NCBI RefSeq assembly: GCF_029023725.1
Contig: NZ_CP119075.1
Coordinates: forward strand, 2,723,501 to 2,787,500
DNA length: 64,000 nucleotides
Origin: Synoicihabitans lomoniglobus
GTDB taxonomy: Bacteria; Verrucomicrobiota; Verrucomicrobiia; Opitutales; Opitutaceae
Direction of reading: 5' to 3'
Position numbers and translations under genes: made by a program. Positions 1 through 8,370 of this stretch are shown here, in pieces. The stretch's first letter is position 1. Every line of letters starts with the position of its first letter. A model generated the notes under the pieces. It made no database searches and had not been told where the DNA came from. It was given only the letters and a program-made list of their open reading frames with translations.

Positions 1-815
1 CCCTGCATCTACTGGCTCATGACGATTGGGCGGGAACGTTAAACCTACCGCTCAAGCTTCGTCCTCGGGCAGATCGCGAGTTCGGTCAGCTTTATCGGAA
101 TGCGACCGCACGCATGCCGGTGTCGCCCGCCATGGAGGAATCCTACGCCCGCCAGTATAAGGCGCGAGGCACGATCATTTATCCGTCGCGAGCAAGGGAC
201 TGCGTGAAGCTGGTTCGACCACGACTTCGCCGTCCGAACGCGGGAGAGTTTGTTTTCGCCTACGCTGGGTCGGCACCGTCGATCGGCCAACGTCGGACCC
301 TGATTGATTTTGCCAATACCGTCGCGCCATTGGGGGTAAAACTCCGCGTCTATCAGGCACTATCGATGGAGAATCTTCGCCGGGAAGGTCTGCGTTCGGA
401 TAATCTGGAAATCGCTGCGTTTCGCCCCGTGGCCGAACTGCACGAGGATCTCATCAACCGAGCCGACGCCATGTATCTGCCGATGAGTTTCGCCCCCGAA
501 GACGAAGCCAATGTGCGACTGTGTTTCCCCAGTAAATTGGCCGACTACACCGTCGTCGGTCTACCAATTTTAGTGCGTTCTCCGATATTCGGAACGGCCA
601 CCCGTTGGGCGAAAGAAAATCCCGGGGCCGCCCTGCTCGTCACCGATGATGACGCATCAACGCTCGTCAGCGCGGTCCGAACATTGGTGGAGGATCCAGA
701 ACGAAGGGAGTCGCTGGCCCGCGCCGCCTTGGAGACGGGCGAAGCCATGTTTGGCCACGCGCAAGTCTCCAAGCTATTTCAAGCGCAATTGATCGCCGCT
801 CGCGCCCATCGATGA
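1..815 (+). CDS. Glycosyltransferase, GT4-like, 5' end cut by window
   Basis: The reading frame is open from base 3 and has no credible start inside the window, so this is the C-terminal part (about 270 residues) of a longer protein. The visible part resembles the C-terminal Rossmann domain of GT-B (GT4-type) glycosyltransferases: a strand reading FVFAYAGSA opens the domain. Further on, the stretch LCFPSKLADYTVVGLPILV matches the place where such enzymes bind the nucleotide-sugar phosphates. A final helix follows a VEDPERRESLARAA segment, typical of this fold. It is followed after 34 bases by another glycosyltransferase. The sugar and acceptor cannot be told. An internal ATG at 114 is too late to be the true start because homologous sequence continues upstream of it. 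Confidence 0.75.
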   Translation, partial: LHLLAHDDWAGTLNLPLKLRPRADREFGQLYRNATARMPVSPAMEESYARQYKARGTIIYPSRARDCVKLVRPRLRRPNAGEFVFAYAGSAPSIGQRRTLIDFANTVAPLGVKLRVYQALSMENLRREGLRSDNLEIAAFRPVAELHEDLINRADAMYLPMSFAPEDEANVRLCFPSKLADYTVVGLPILVRSPIFGTATRWAKENPGAALLVTDDDASTLVSAVRTLVEDPERRESLARAALETGEAMFGHAQVSKLFQAQLIAARAHR

Positions 816-849
816 GCGACGCTCCTTCCATCACTCTTGTGAGAAAAAA

Positions 850-1788
850 ATGAGCCTGTTTGGTCGTGCCCTGTATTTGGCCTATCATCGTCCATTGGGC
901 GCTGTTCGCAGTTCCCTGCGCCAGGGGGGACCATGGGCGCAGCGGAGGACGGCTAGGGCTCGGACCGAAATGCAGGAGGCCATCGCAAAGCTTCCAACCG
1001 TCTCGTCGGCGGCAGGAACACCGCTTGAGGTGCATCTGCTCACAGGTCGAAACTTCGCTTATCAAAGCGCTTTTTGCCTCTACACACTTGCCCGCCACTG
1101 CCCCTGCCCGATCGCGGTGAATCTGTATGACGACGGAACATTGCACAGTGAGTCGATCGATTCATTGCAACGCATTTTCCCCGACCTCGTGCTCCACGCC
1201 CACCAAACACTGGTAGAACGCAGAAACGAGTTTTTACCTCGGGAGCAGTTCCCCGTCTTATGTGAACGCTGGGAAAATTATCCGCACATTCGAAAGATCA
1301 TCGATGTCCATCTCGCCCGGGTCGGCCCACGTTTGGTGCTCGACAGCGATTTGTTGTTTTGGCGGGAGCCCCGCTTTCTATTGGACTGGGCGCGATCATC
1401 AGGCCCTCCACTGCACGCTATCGATGCTCAGGAAAATTACGGCTATCCGCGTGGTCTCATGGAAGAACTCACGGGAGCTCCCATCGGGGACCGGGTGAAT
1501 GTTGGCGTCTGTGCCATCCGATCCGAACAGATTGATTGGGAATTCTTGGAATACGCGTCCCGCCGCATGACCGAACTACACGGCACCAACTACTACCTTG
1601 AACAAGCGTTGTTCGCTATGTTGGTGGCTCGAGAGGGTCCTGCGGCGATCGCCCCCGCGACGGACTATATCACCATGCCCTCGAGCAGAGAAATCGCCCA
1701 TCCCACTGCTGCGATGCATCACTACGTGGACCTGTCGCGCATTGCCTATCACCGACAAGCATGGCGACTCGCTTTGCAATCAACATGA
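850..1788 (+). CDS. Glycosyltransferase, GT-A type with DSD motif
   Basis: 312 residues. The metal and nucleotide-sugar binding motif of GT-A enzymes is visible as LVLDSDLLF, with Asp165 and Asp167. The same DSDLLF string recurs in the gene at 5967, so the two may be distant paralogues. A second conserved-looking patch, RVNVGVCAIRSE near residues 215-225, fits the acceptor side seen in GT8-like proteins. No signal peptide or membrane segment is seen, so it probably works in the cytoplasm on lipid-linked intermediates. The ATG at 850 follows the previous stop by 34 bases. The last 15 codons are nearly repeated at 3762-3809, which marks a lost relative. Specificity is unknown. Confidence 0.7.
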   Translation: MSLFGRALYLAYHRPLGAVRSSLRQGGPWAQRRTARARTEMQEAIAKLPTVSSAAGTPLEVHLLTGRNFAYQSAFCLYTLARHCPCPIAVNLYDDGTLHSESIDSLQRIFPDLVLHAHQTLVERRNEFLPREQFPVLCERWENYPHIRKIIDVHLARVGPRLVLDSDLLFWREPRFLLDWARSSGPPLHAIDAQENYGYPRGLMEELTGAPIGDRVNVGVCAIRSEQIDWEFLEYASRRMTELHGTNYYLEQALFAMLVAREGPAAIAPATDYITMPSSREIAHPTAAMHHYVDLSRIAYHRQAWRLALQST

Positions 1789-1825
1789 CTATTTCGCACG
1801 CTCGTGGGTATGCTGATCCCCGCCG

Positions 1826-2800
1826 GTGTCAAACAACTCAGAAGCGCACGGTGTTATGCCTATTCCTGTTTCTCCTTTGAGTTCACTTCCGCCGGTAAAA
1901 ATTCGCGACCTTCCCCGGATTTTTATTAAAGAAGAGCTGGCCCGATATTTTAACGCGACTCCACCTGAGGACATCGTCCCGTGTGACTATGCTATTTGGC
2001 GCTGCAGCGAAACTGGTTTCGAATTCGCAGAGCCGAGGATACCAGGGAATAACGCTTTCTACGAATGGATCAGTAATATGCCGCATTACTATCCTGACCA
2101 CCGCTGGGAATACGATATAGTAGCCGCCAAGCTGAACGACGTGGCCGTATGGGACCGTCCGCTCCGCGTGTTGGACATCGGCTGCGGTTCAGGCAACTTT
2201 CTCGCCAAATTACCGCCCAGAGTAGAGAAATGGGGGTTGGATTCAACCCCATCAGCCATCTCGAAATGCCGAGAACGAGGAATTCACGCACTCAACAATA
2301 CAATGAGCGAGGCGATCGCCCAGGACGAATCCTTACGTTCGTCGTTCGATTGTGTAACTGCGTTTCACTGCCTCGAACATGTGGCCGATCCCGTTGATTT
2401 CATCGGTGAAATGATACAGTTTCTCGCCCCGATAGGCCGTCTTTTCGTAAGCACGCCATATTCTCCGATGAGCTTCGAATCTGATTGGTTTGATGTCCAA
2501 AATCACCCCCCCCACCATCTTGGCCGATGGAACAAAACTGCCTATCAACGACTCGCCGCGTTACAGGGAATGCAAGTCAAGCTTCACATGCCACCAGCCG
2601 CTCCCTTGCTTGCGCGGATGTTTCAGACGACCCGTTACCGCTTAGTCGGACCTACTCGACCTCTTAGTCGTATACGGCAGACTGTCGCGATGTTGGCCCA
2701 CATCCCCACAACGCTTCGAATTTTAGTTCACCAATTGAAAAGGGAGCGTATCGCCGGTCGCATGGCTGCCGATACCGTCCTTGTTGAATTCAACCAGTGA
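1826..2800 (+). CDS. Class I SAM-dependent methyltransferase
   Basis: 324 residues with a clear SAM-binding motif I, VLDIGCGSGNFLAKL around residue 116, followed by an acidic loop and a CLEHVADPVDF post-II motif. This places it in the Methyltransf_11/23 group found throughout polysaccharide loci, where such enzymes O-methylate sugars. The first 100 residues form a separate N-terminal region without zinc cysteines pairs. The GTG at 1826 gives the longest protein; an in-frame ATG at 1856 (MPIPVSP) is an equally possible start. The stop overlaps the GTG of the next gene in a GTGA, which suggests translational coupling. Acceptor sugar unknown. Confidence 0.8.
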   Translation: MSNNSEAHGVMPIPVSPLSSLPPVKIRDLPRIFIKEELARYFNATPPEDIVPCDYAIWRCSETGFEFAEPRIPGNNAFYEWISNMPHYYPDHRWEYDIVAAKLNDVAVWDRPLRVLDIGCGSGNFLAKLPPRVEKWGLDSTPSAISKCRERGIHALNNTMSEAIAQDESLRSSFDCVTAFHCLEHVADPVDFIGEMIQFLAPIGRLFVSTPYSPMSFESDWFDVQNHPPHHLGRWNKTAYQRLAALQGMQVKLHMPPAAPLLARMFQTTRYRLVGPTRPLSRIRQTVAMLAHIPTTLRILVHQLKRERIAGRMAADTVLVEFNQ

Positions 2801-3645
2801 AGCCCCCTGTAAGTAAGCCCCGTAGTTTATCTCCGTCTTGGCACCTACTCACATTTGCCGACGCGCGCTATCAAACTGCCCGAAAACATCTCGTCGCCTC
2901 CGCGCACGAGTTCGGTGCCACTTCCGTAAAAGCGCATGAGCCCTGCTCCATATCCCATTTTAGTTGGAGCAAGCGCAACCGTGACATACTCAGAGCCTCA
3001 AAAGGCGCGGGTTACTGGCTCTGGAAGCCTTTTCTCATTCTAGAGTCGTTGCGCGCTCTTCCGAGTGACGAATTTCTGATCTATGCCGACGCTGGCACCG
3101 CCTTCGTCGCCTCGCCCGAATCTCTCTTCCCCTTATGTCGGGAACGTAATGGCTTGCTGATGTTTCAGGTCCATGGCTACAAAAACGTAACCTACGTCAA
3201 GCGCGACTGCTTTGTGCTCATGGACTGCGATATGCCTCACTACTGGCAGGCAGAGCAGGTTAATGCAGCCTTCCTCGTCCTCCAGCGCACCCCGACCGCG
3301 CTCGCATTCATCGCTGAATGGATCGCCTGGGCCGACAGTCACGAACTCATCACAGATGCGCCAAACCGATTCGGTGAGCCAAACCTCCCAGACTTCCTCG
3401 CGCACCGTCACGACCAATCGATTCTTTCGCTTTTGGCCGAGAAGCACAGAATCCCGCGCTCGCCAGATCCCAGCCAATGGGGTGAACCACATCGGCATCA
3501 GTCCGACGGTAAATTCGTGCCATACCCAACGATATTCAGACACCACCGTCAGCGAACGCTCTTCCTCCGGGAACGCCTTCGCATATGGCTAGGTGCCCGA
3601 CGTCATGCACTATTCGGCGAAAAAAAGAAGACCTCGGTTTCTTGA
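2797..3645 (+). CDS. Putative glycosyltransferase with ADAGT motif
   Basis: 282 residues starting at a GTG that overlaps the previous stop. The strand EFLIYADAGTAF (about residue 95) is a DxD-like element, and HDQSILSLLAEK (about residue 205) is the late motif seen in several galactosyl- and mannosyltransferase-like GT-A families, where the His and Asp help to bind metal and acceptor. The N-terminal half contains SKRNRDI and GAGYWLWKPFLI, a pattern I associate with uncharacterised glycosyltransferases of capsule loci. No membrane segment. The C-terminus is very basic (about ten Arg or Lys in the last thirty residues), which may help membrane contact. Function as a transferase is inferred, substrate unknown. 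Confidence 0.6.
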   Translation: MKPPVSKPRSLSPSWHLLTFADARYQTARKHLVASAHEFGATSVKAHEPCSISHFSWSKRNRDILRASKGAGYWLWKPFLILESLRALPSDEFLIYADAGTAFVASPESLFPLCRERNGLLMFQVHGYKNVTYVKRDCFVLMDCDMPHYWQAEQVNAAFLVLQRTPTALAFIAEWIAWADSHELITDAPNRFGEPNLPDFLAHRHDQSILSLLAEKHRIPRSPDPSQWGEPHRHQSDGKFVPYPTIFRHHRQRTLFLRERLRIWLGARRHALFGEKKKTSVS

Positions 3646-3761
3646 TCCAACAATGGTGGCTAGCGCTAATCAGCGCATGCTTCGGTAGCAATAAGCAAGT
3701 GCACACTACCAAGAGCAGCTCAAGCCGTCGTCGAATCCTCATCGTGACACCGAGCCTCGTC

Positions 3762-3809
3762 ATCGCAATTCACCGACAAGCTTGGCGGCTCGTCCTGCCA
3801 CCAGCATGA
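3762..3809 (+). pseudogene. 3' scrap of a lost glycosyltransferase gene
   Basis: The bases 3762-3811 align without gaps to 1741-1790, the last codons of the glycosyltransferase at 850: 37 of 50 bases agree by eye. Translated, the end IAYHRQAWRLALQST is matched by IAIHRQAWRLVLPPA, and both are followed by the same ATGA junction into the next frame. No open frame upstream in 3646-3761 resembles the rest of that gene. The simplest reading is that a paralogue once stood directly upstream of the gene at 3806 and was deleted, leaving its tail. The rest of 3646-3805 shows nothing recognisable. Confidence 0.6.
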
Positions 3810-4768
3810 CCGCTGCTCCCCTTGTCAGCATACTGATTCCTGCCTTCAACGCTGGGCCTTGGATCAATGCTTCCGTCGGATCGGCGATCGAGCAGAGTCA
3901 TGAGCGTTGTGAAATCATTGTCGTCGACGATGGCTCATCGGATGAGACGTTGGCACGCGGACAAAAAATTGCATCTCGATTCCCGGACCGGGTTAAGGTG
4001 ATGAGTCAAATAAATGCCGGAGCCGCCGCCGCCCGCAACCACGCCCTGCGCTTGGCCCGGGGCGAATATATCCAATATCTGGATGCGGATGACCTGCTCT
4101 CCCGCGACAAGATCAAACTGCAATTGGAAATATTGGCCCGGTCCCCGGCGCACGCGTTGGCGACGTGTCGGTGGGGGCGTTTTCACGATTCCCCTGCCGA
4201 CGCTCGGTTTGTCGACGACGAGGTCTTCCGAGATTTCGAGCCCATTGAATGGATCATCGCCCACGCCGCTCATCTAAAAATGATTCACCCAGCGGCCTGG
4301 CTCGTGCCGAGAGAGGTCGCTGAACGCGCCGGTGAATGGGACGAATCGCTCACGTTGAATGATGACGGGGAATATTTCGCGCGAGTGACTTTGGCATCGG
4401 CCGGACTACGCTTCACCACCGACCCCGCTGCGGCTAGTTACTATCGATCGGGCCTATCTGGCAGTCTCAGCGATCGCAAATCCCTCACCGCGTTGCAGTC
4501 GCTCCATCATACCGGGGAACTCCTCCAATCGCATCTCTTCGCCGCCAGTGATCGCCCCGAAACCCGCCAAGCTATGGCGGATCATTGGCAACACTTATGC
4601 TATGAGCTTTACCCCGACGCACCTATCCTATCGCGGGATGCCGCCAAACGTTCCCATGCCTTGGGCGGATCGACTGTGTCCCCGCCATTGGGCGGTCGCC
4701 AAAAGCTGGTGGCCCGACTCTTCGGTTGGCGGGCTGCGCGTCGGTGGGCCTCCATCATCCGACGATGA
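3806..4768 (+). CDS. Family 2 glycosyltransferase
   Basis: 320 residues from the ATG at 3806. A TTG at 3782 would give eight more residues, but these belong to the relic tail of another gene. Standard GT2 (GT-A fold) signatures are present: PLVSILIPAFNA at the N-terminus, VVDDGSSDE with Asp41 and Asp42, and the metal-binding YLDADDLL with Asp93, Asp95 and Asp96. A later segment (TLNDDGEYFARV) supplies the catalytic-base region. It uses an NDP-sugar to extend a lipid-linked oligosaccharide at the cytoplasmic face, as the family does; the sugar is not predictable. Its stop overlaps the next start in an ATGA. Confidence 0.85.
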   Translation: MTAAPLVSILIPAFNAGPWINASVGSAIEQSHERCEIIVVDDGSSDETLARGQKIASRFPDRVKVMSQINAGAAAARNHALRLARGEYIQYLDADDLLSRDKIKLQLEILARSPAHALATCRWGRFHDSPADARFVDDEVFRDFEPIEWIIAHAAHLKMIHPAAWLVPREVAERAGEWDESLTLNDDGEYFARVTLASAGLRFTTDPAAASYYRSGLSGSLSDRKSLTALQSLHHTGELLQSHLFAASDRPETRQAMADHWQHLCYELYPDAPILSRDAAKRSHALGGSTVSPPLGGRQKLVARLFGWRAARRWASIIRR

Positions 4769-5970
4769 GTAAACGGATATCGATCCTCACTTCGGGACCA
4801 CTGTGCCGCAACCCACGCGTCCTCAAAGAAGCGCGTTCTCTGTCATCTGCGGGCTACACCGTCACCGTGCTGGCGATCGCTCACGATCCCCATTTCGAAG
4901 CGCGCGACGCAGCCATTTTGGAGAAAGCTCGCTTTCATAAAATCGTGCTGGATCGCATGGGGAGCAACATCCCGGTCCGTATCGTCTATTTTTTCGAACG
5001 TTTGCTGACTTGGATCCTGCTACGCGGGGCGATCGCTCACCCCGCGCGACTGGGACCGTATCACGCCTTGCTGCGACTGGCACGTCGACATACAGGCGAC
5101 TTGATTATCGCTCACACGGAATTGCCGTTGATTGTCGCCGCCCAGTTGAATCGCGAAGGACGTAGGGTGGCGGCGGACTTGGAAGATTGGCACAGTCAGG
5201 ACTTGCTCTCCGACGCCCGTCTGTTCCGTCCGCTACAACTACTGACCCAAACCGAGCGCACGCTGCTAACGACGGCGAGTTATGTCACCACTACCTCGCA
5301 AGCGATGGCCGAGGCCTTGGCGGCTCATTACGGCACCCCTCCCCCCAAAGTAGTTTACAACGCGTTTCCATTGTCCGGAACACCCGCTCCGCTCCCTCGC
5401 CAACAATCGCCATCATTCGTTTGGCTATCCCAGACAATTGGACCCGGGCGAGGGCTCGAACAATTTTTAGCCGCGTGGAATCTCACGACTCAAAACTCGC
5501 AAGTTTGTCTCGTTGGTCAGGTCGACGAGTCATTTCGAGAATCGCTTCTGAGTCTGCTCGATGCTTCCCACCGATTACGTTTGCACTTTCAGCCTACTCT
5601 CCCGCCCAGCGAATTACCTCTTCTTTTCACCACTCACGATTTCGGTCTCGCCCTCGAACCAGATACCCCGGCGAACAAAAATCTCACCGTGAGTAATAAA
5701 ATCTTCCACTACCTCGATGCTGGGCTGGCGATCGTGGCGACACCGACCGCCGGGCAACGAGAAGTTTTTGATCAAGTTCCTTGCGCTGCGCTACTCGACG
5801 ACCTGTCGGACCCGAAGCGATTAGCGACTCAATTGGATGCCGTGCTGCAGGATCACAAGCTGCTGCGCCAAATGGGAACAGCTTCCCGTCAAGCAGCCGA
5901 AACGATGTTCAATTGGAATCAAAGCGAAACTGTATTGCTCGCGGCGGTCGCGACTGCGTTGAACGCATGA
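4765..5970 (+). CDS. Glycosyltransferase, GT4-like
   Basis: 401 residues. I chose the ATG at 4765 because it overlaps the preceding stop (ATGA) and opens directly with ISILTSGPLCRNPRVLKEA, a usual N-terminal strand and loop of GT4-like GT-B enzymes. An upstream in-frame ATG at 4726 lies within the previous gene. The N-terminal domain shows a likely acceptor-side HTELP motif. The C-terminal domain opens with SFVWLSQTIGPGRGLEQFL and carries NLTVSNKIFHYLDAGLAIVAT, the phosphate-binding stretch in relatives of this type. The classical EX7E is degenerate. Specificity unknown. Confidence 0.8.
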   Translation: MSKRISILTSGPLCRNPRVLKEARSLSSAGYTVTVLAIAHDPHFEARDAAILEKARFHKIVLDRMGSNIPVRIVYFFERLLTWILLRGAIAHPARLGPYHALLRLARRHTGDLIIAHTELPLIVAAQLNREGRRVAADLEDWHSQDLLSDARLFRPLQLLTQTERTLLTTASYVTTTSQAMAEALAAHYGTPPPKVVYNAFPLSGTPAPLPRQQSPSFVWLSQTIGPGRGLEQFLAAWNLTTQNSQVCLVGQVDESFRESLLSLLDASHRLRLHFQPTLPPSELPLLFTTHDFGLALEPDTPANKNLTVSNKIFHYLDAGLAIVATPTAGQREVFDQVPCAALLDDLSDPKRLATQLDAVLQDHKLLRQMGTASRQAAETMFNWNQSETVLLAAVATALNA

Positions 5971-6938
5971 GCCTTCCACTCGTCACGCTGCAAATCAGCC
6001 TGGCTCCATCCGACTTCCGACATGCCAGGTATTTGTTGCCGCATCAGATCTCCACTTGGCGCGGGCAGGTGGACGAGATTTTGCTGACAATCGACCTGCA
6101 TCGGAGTGCCGGCCGATTCGCGATCGATTGGGAAGTCGGCCGTGACCGCATCCTCGAACTCGCGCACTCCATCGCCGATGCCCGCATTGTGACTGTCGAC
6201 TACGAGGAAAGTGCCGAACAAAAAGTCGCCGAGACGTTCTTAGGCGGGAAGACTCCGGTGCCTCGCAAGGATTTTCGCGGCGGCCCCTACTACGCCTACC
6301 TCTTTGGGCTCTCCGAGGCGCGCCACGATCATGTGTTGCATCTCGATTCGGACTTGCTTTTCGGTGGGCACTCGCCGCATTGGATGAAAGAAGCCTTGGC
6401 CGATCAAGCCGCCGATGAACGCGTGCTTATCAGTGCGCCTCTACCAGGTCCGCCTGCGCCCGACGGTGCGCTTCACTCCCAAGTCACGTCACCCGTGCCC
6501 AACCGACCGAACACTCATGATTTCGATTTCATGAGCACGCGTTTGTTTATGTTATCTAAAACGCGTTTTCGAGACACAATCCGAGCTCTGGAGCCGCGTC
6601 GCCCTCCGGTATGGAGGGATTCGATCAAGGCCATGGTTGAGGGCAATCCAGCAGAGGATCTACCCGAGCACCTGTTTACCTCGGCCATGCGAAAGCACGG
6701 TCTCGTGCGACGCGAATTCCTCGGAACCGGAAAAGGAATGTGGCACCTACACCCGCCCTATCGATGCCGCGACTTTTACGATAAACTTCCCGACTTGATT
6801 GCGCGCTGTAAGTCTGGAGACATTCCCTATGATCAGCGCGGAGACCATGACATCAACGATTCACTCGTGGATTGGACCGAAGCGAGAACGGCACTCGCGC
6901 ACAATCGATGGTGGCGACGACTGGCGAAGCGACTCTGA
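5967..6938 (+). CDS. Glycosyltransferase, GT-A type with DSD motif
   Basis: 323 residues from the ATG at 5967, which overlaps the previous stop; the frame stays open 186 bases further upstream but that part is inside the preceding gene. LHLDSDLLFGG with Asp127 and Asp129 is the metal-binding motif. The N-terminal strand LVTLQISLAPSDFRHA and the long charged loop at 60-100 differ from standard GT2, so this is an atypical GT-A enzyme related in its core to the gene at 850. A run of His, Pro and Tyr residues near 265 (MWHLHPPYR) may be at the active site. It ends the first tightly packed run; 150 bases without a gene follow. Confidence 0.65.
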   Translation: MSLPLVTLQISLAPSDFRHARYLLPHQISTWRGQVDEILLTIDLHRSAGRFAIDWEVGRDRILELAHSIADARIVTVDYEESAEQKVAETFLGGKTPVPRKDFRGGPYYAYLFGLSEARHDHVLHLDSDLLFGGHSPHWMKEALADQAADERVLISAPLPGPPAPDGALHSQVTSPVPNRPNTHDFDFMSTRLFMLSKTRFRDTIRALEPRRPPVWRDSIKAMVEGNPAEDLPEHLFTSAMRKHGLVRREFLGTGKGMWHLHPPYRCRDFYDKLPDLIARCKSGDIPYDQRGDHDINDSLVDWTEARTALAHNRWWRRLAKRL

Positions 6939-7088
6939 ACGCACGGTTTAGGCGCATGGCACCTCGTCAATAAGAAATTTGTGCGACATGAAGGTTCGGC
7001 GATCGTCGGCCTCTAACTGTAATCTCGGTCTAAATCCACTTGGCGTGCCAAAACGGACATCCCAACGAATCAAGGACTCCAGCTCACC

Positions 7089-8366
7089 ATGAGTTCATCT
7101 GCTCGCCCGCTACGGCTTTTGTTCGTGGCTCCTCATTTTCCGCCGACGAACGCGCCGGATGGCCAGCGGTTGCGAATCTTGCTGCCCGAGTTTGTGACCG
7201 CTGGCTGTGAATGCACGGTGCTTTCGGCACGGCCGGAGGATTGTTTAGCCCCAGTCGAAAACGAACTGATGGAATCGTTACCGACCGAGGGTTGGACGCA
7301 CCACCAAATCGCGGCTCGCGCAGCCAAATGGGGGGTGCGCAACATCGGTTTGCGGATCAAATCGCACCTCGGTCGCCACGCCGAGGAATTGCTCAAAAAA
7401 CAGCAGTTCGATGTCGTGTATTTCTCTACTACGCAATTTGCCTGCCTGCCGTTGGCGCTCGATTGGTTGGATCGATTTGGACTCCCTTACGTGATCGATC
7501 TTCAGGACCCGTGGGTGAACGATTATTACGAACGCCCAGGTGCGCCGCCGCCACCCGGCGGATGGAAACACCGTTTTGCGCGCTGGGCTGCGCAAAGACA
7601 GGAACCGCGCGTGTTACGGCGGTGTTCTCATCTCGTCAGTGTGTCCGCCGACTACGTGACCACCCTCTCGCGACGGTATGCTTGGTTCAAACCGGAGCAC
7701 GGCACCGTGATTCCGTTCGGGTGGTCCGTTCGCGATCAACTTATTGCACGCGCCAAACCGGTCGCGCAAAGTAGTAAACCTGTTATCAGATACATCGGGC
7801 GAGTTGGTGATGATATGGCCGCACTATTGGATAAATTGTTTGCCCACGTGGCTATTTGGAAAAACCACCGTGCCAGCGACCTACCCCTTCCGACGTGGGA
7901 ATTCATCGGCACCAGCTACGCAGGCACCAGCGGCGGTGGAGTCGTGCAAGCCGCCGCCGCACGGCATGGCTTGTCGGCCCATGTCAGCGAGCAACCGGAG
8001 CGGATCGGATACTTCGACGGATTGGCTCGGTTGCAGTCCGCATGGGCCAATCTGGTCCTAGGTTCCGATGATCTCGGATATTCGCCCTCGAAGACATGGC
8101 CATTGCTCGCGACTGGTAGACCGTGGCTCGCGATGACGCATTCTCAAAGCGTGATTCACAACCTGCTTCCTCGTGATTCCAGCGGCGGGTGTGTTTTGAG
8201 CGATCATCGGAATCCCGGCGCGGCTCTGGGAGCGTTTCTCGATTGTATTTGTCGCGAATACCCTTCGCAAACTACTCTGCCAGCATGCTTGACCGGTTTG
8301 GCGAGCACCCAACTGGCAAAGAGTCATTTGGAAATCTTCAACCGTGTGACGATCCAACGCCCATGA
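7089..8366 (+). CDS. Glycosyltransferase, GT4-like
   Basis: 425 residues. The start LRLLFVAPHFPPTNAPDGQRL is a typical GT4 N-terminal strand with the glycine/proline-rich donor-side loop. FDVVYFSTTQFACLPLAL and YVIDLQDPWVNDYYE form the N-terminal Rossmann domain; the DPW sequence is common in GT4 enzymes of surface glycan loci. The C-terminal domain begins about residue 230 (VIRYIGRVGDD). The usual EX7E is not obvious; the stretch YSPSKTWPLLATGRPWLAM takes its place. It follows the 150-base gap 6939-7088, the longest in block 1, so it may be the first gene of a transcription unit; no clear promoter hexamers are visible there. Confidence 0.75.
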   Translation: MSSSARPLRLLFVAPHFPPTNAPDGQRLRILLPEFVTAGCECTVLSARPEDCLAPVENELMESLPTEGWTHHQIAARAAKWGVRNIGLRIKSHLGRHAEELLKKQQFDVVYFSTTQFACLPLALDWLDRFGLPYVIDLQDPWVNDYYERPGAPPPPGGWKHRFARWAAQRQEPRVLRRCSHLVSVSADYVTTLSRRYAWFKPEHGTVIPFGWSVRDQLIARAKPVAQSSKPVIRYIGRVGDDMAALLDKLFAHVAIWKNHRASDLPLPTWEFIGTSYAGTSGGGVVQAAAARHGLSAHVSEQPERIGYFDGLARLQSAWANLVLGSDDLGYSPSKTWPLLATGRPWLAMTHSQSVIHNLLPRDSSGGCVLSDHRNPGAALGAFLDCICREYPSQTTLPACLTGLASTQLAKSHLEIFNRVTIQRP

Positions 8367-8370
8367 ATCA

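Noticed and set aside
1785-1880. Small open frame starting in the ATGA after the gene at 850
   Set aside because: 31 codons with no motif, overlapping the methyltransferase start in another frame; likely a leftover of former coupling.
5781-5966. Extended N-terminus for the DSD glycosyltransferase
   Set aside because: The added 62 residues lie inside the preceding gene and have no protein character; the ATG at 5967 overlaps the stop as elsewhere in the block.
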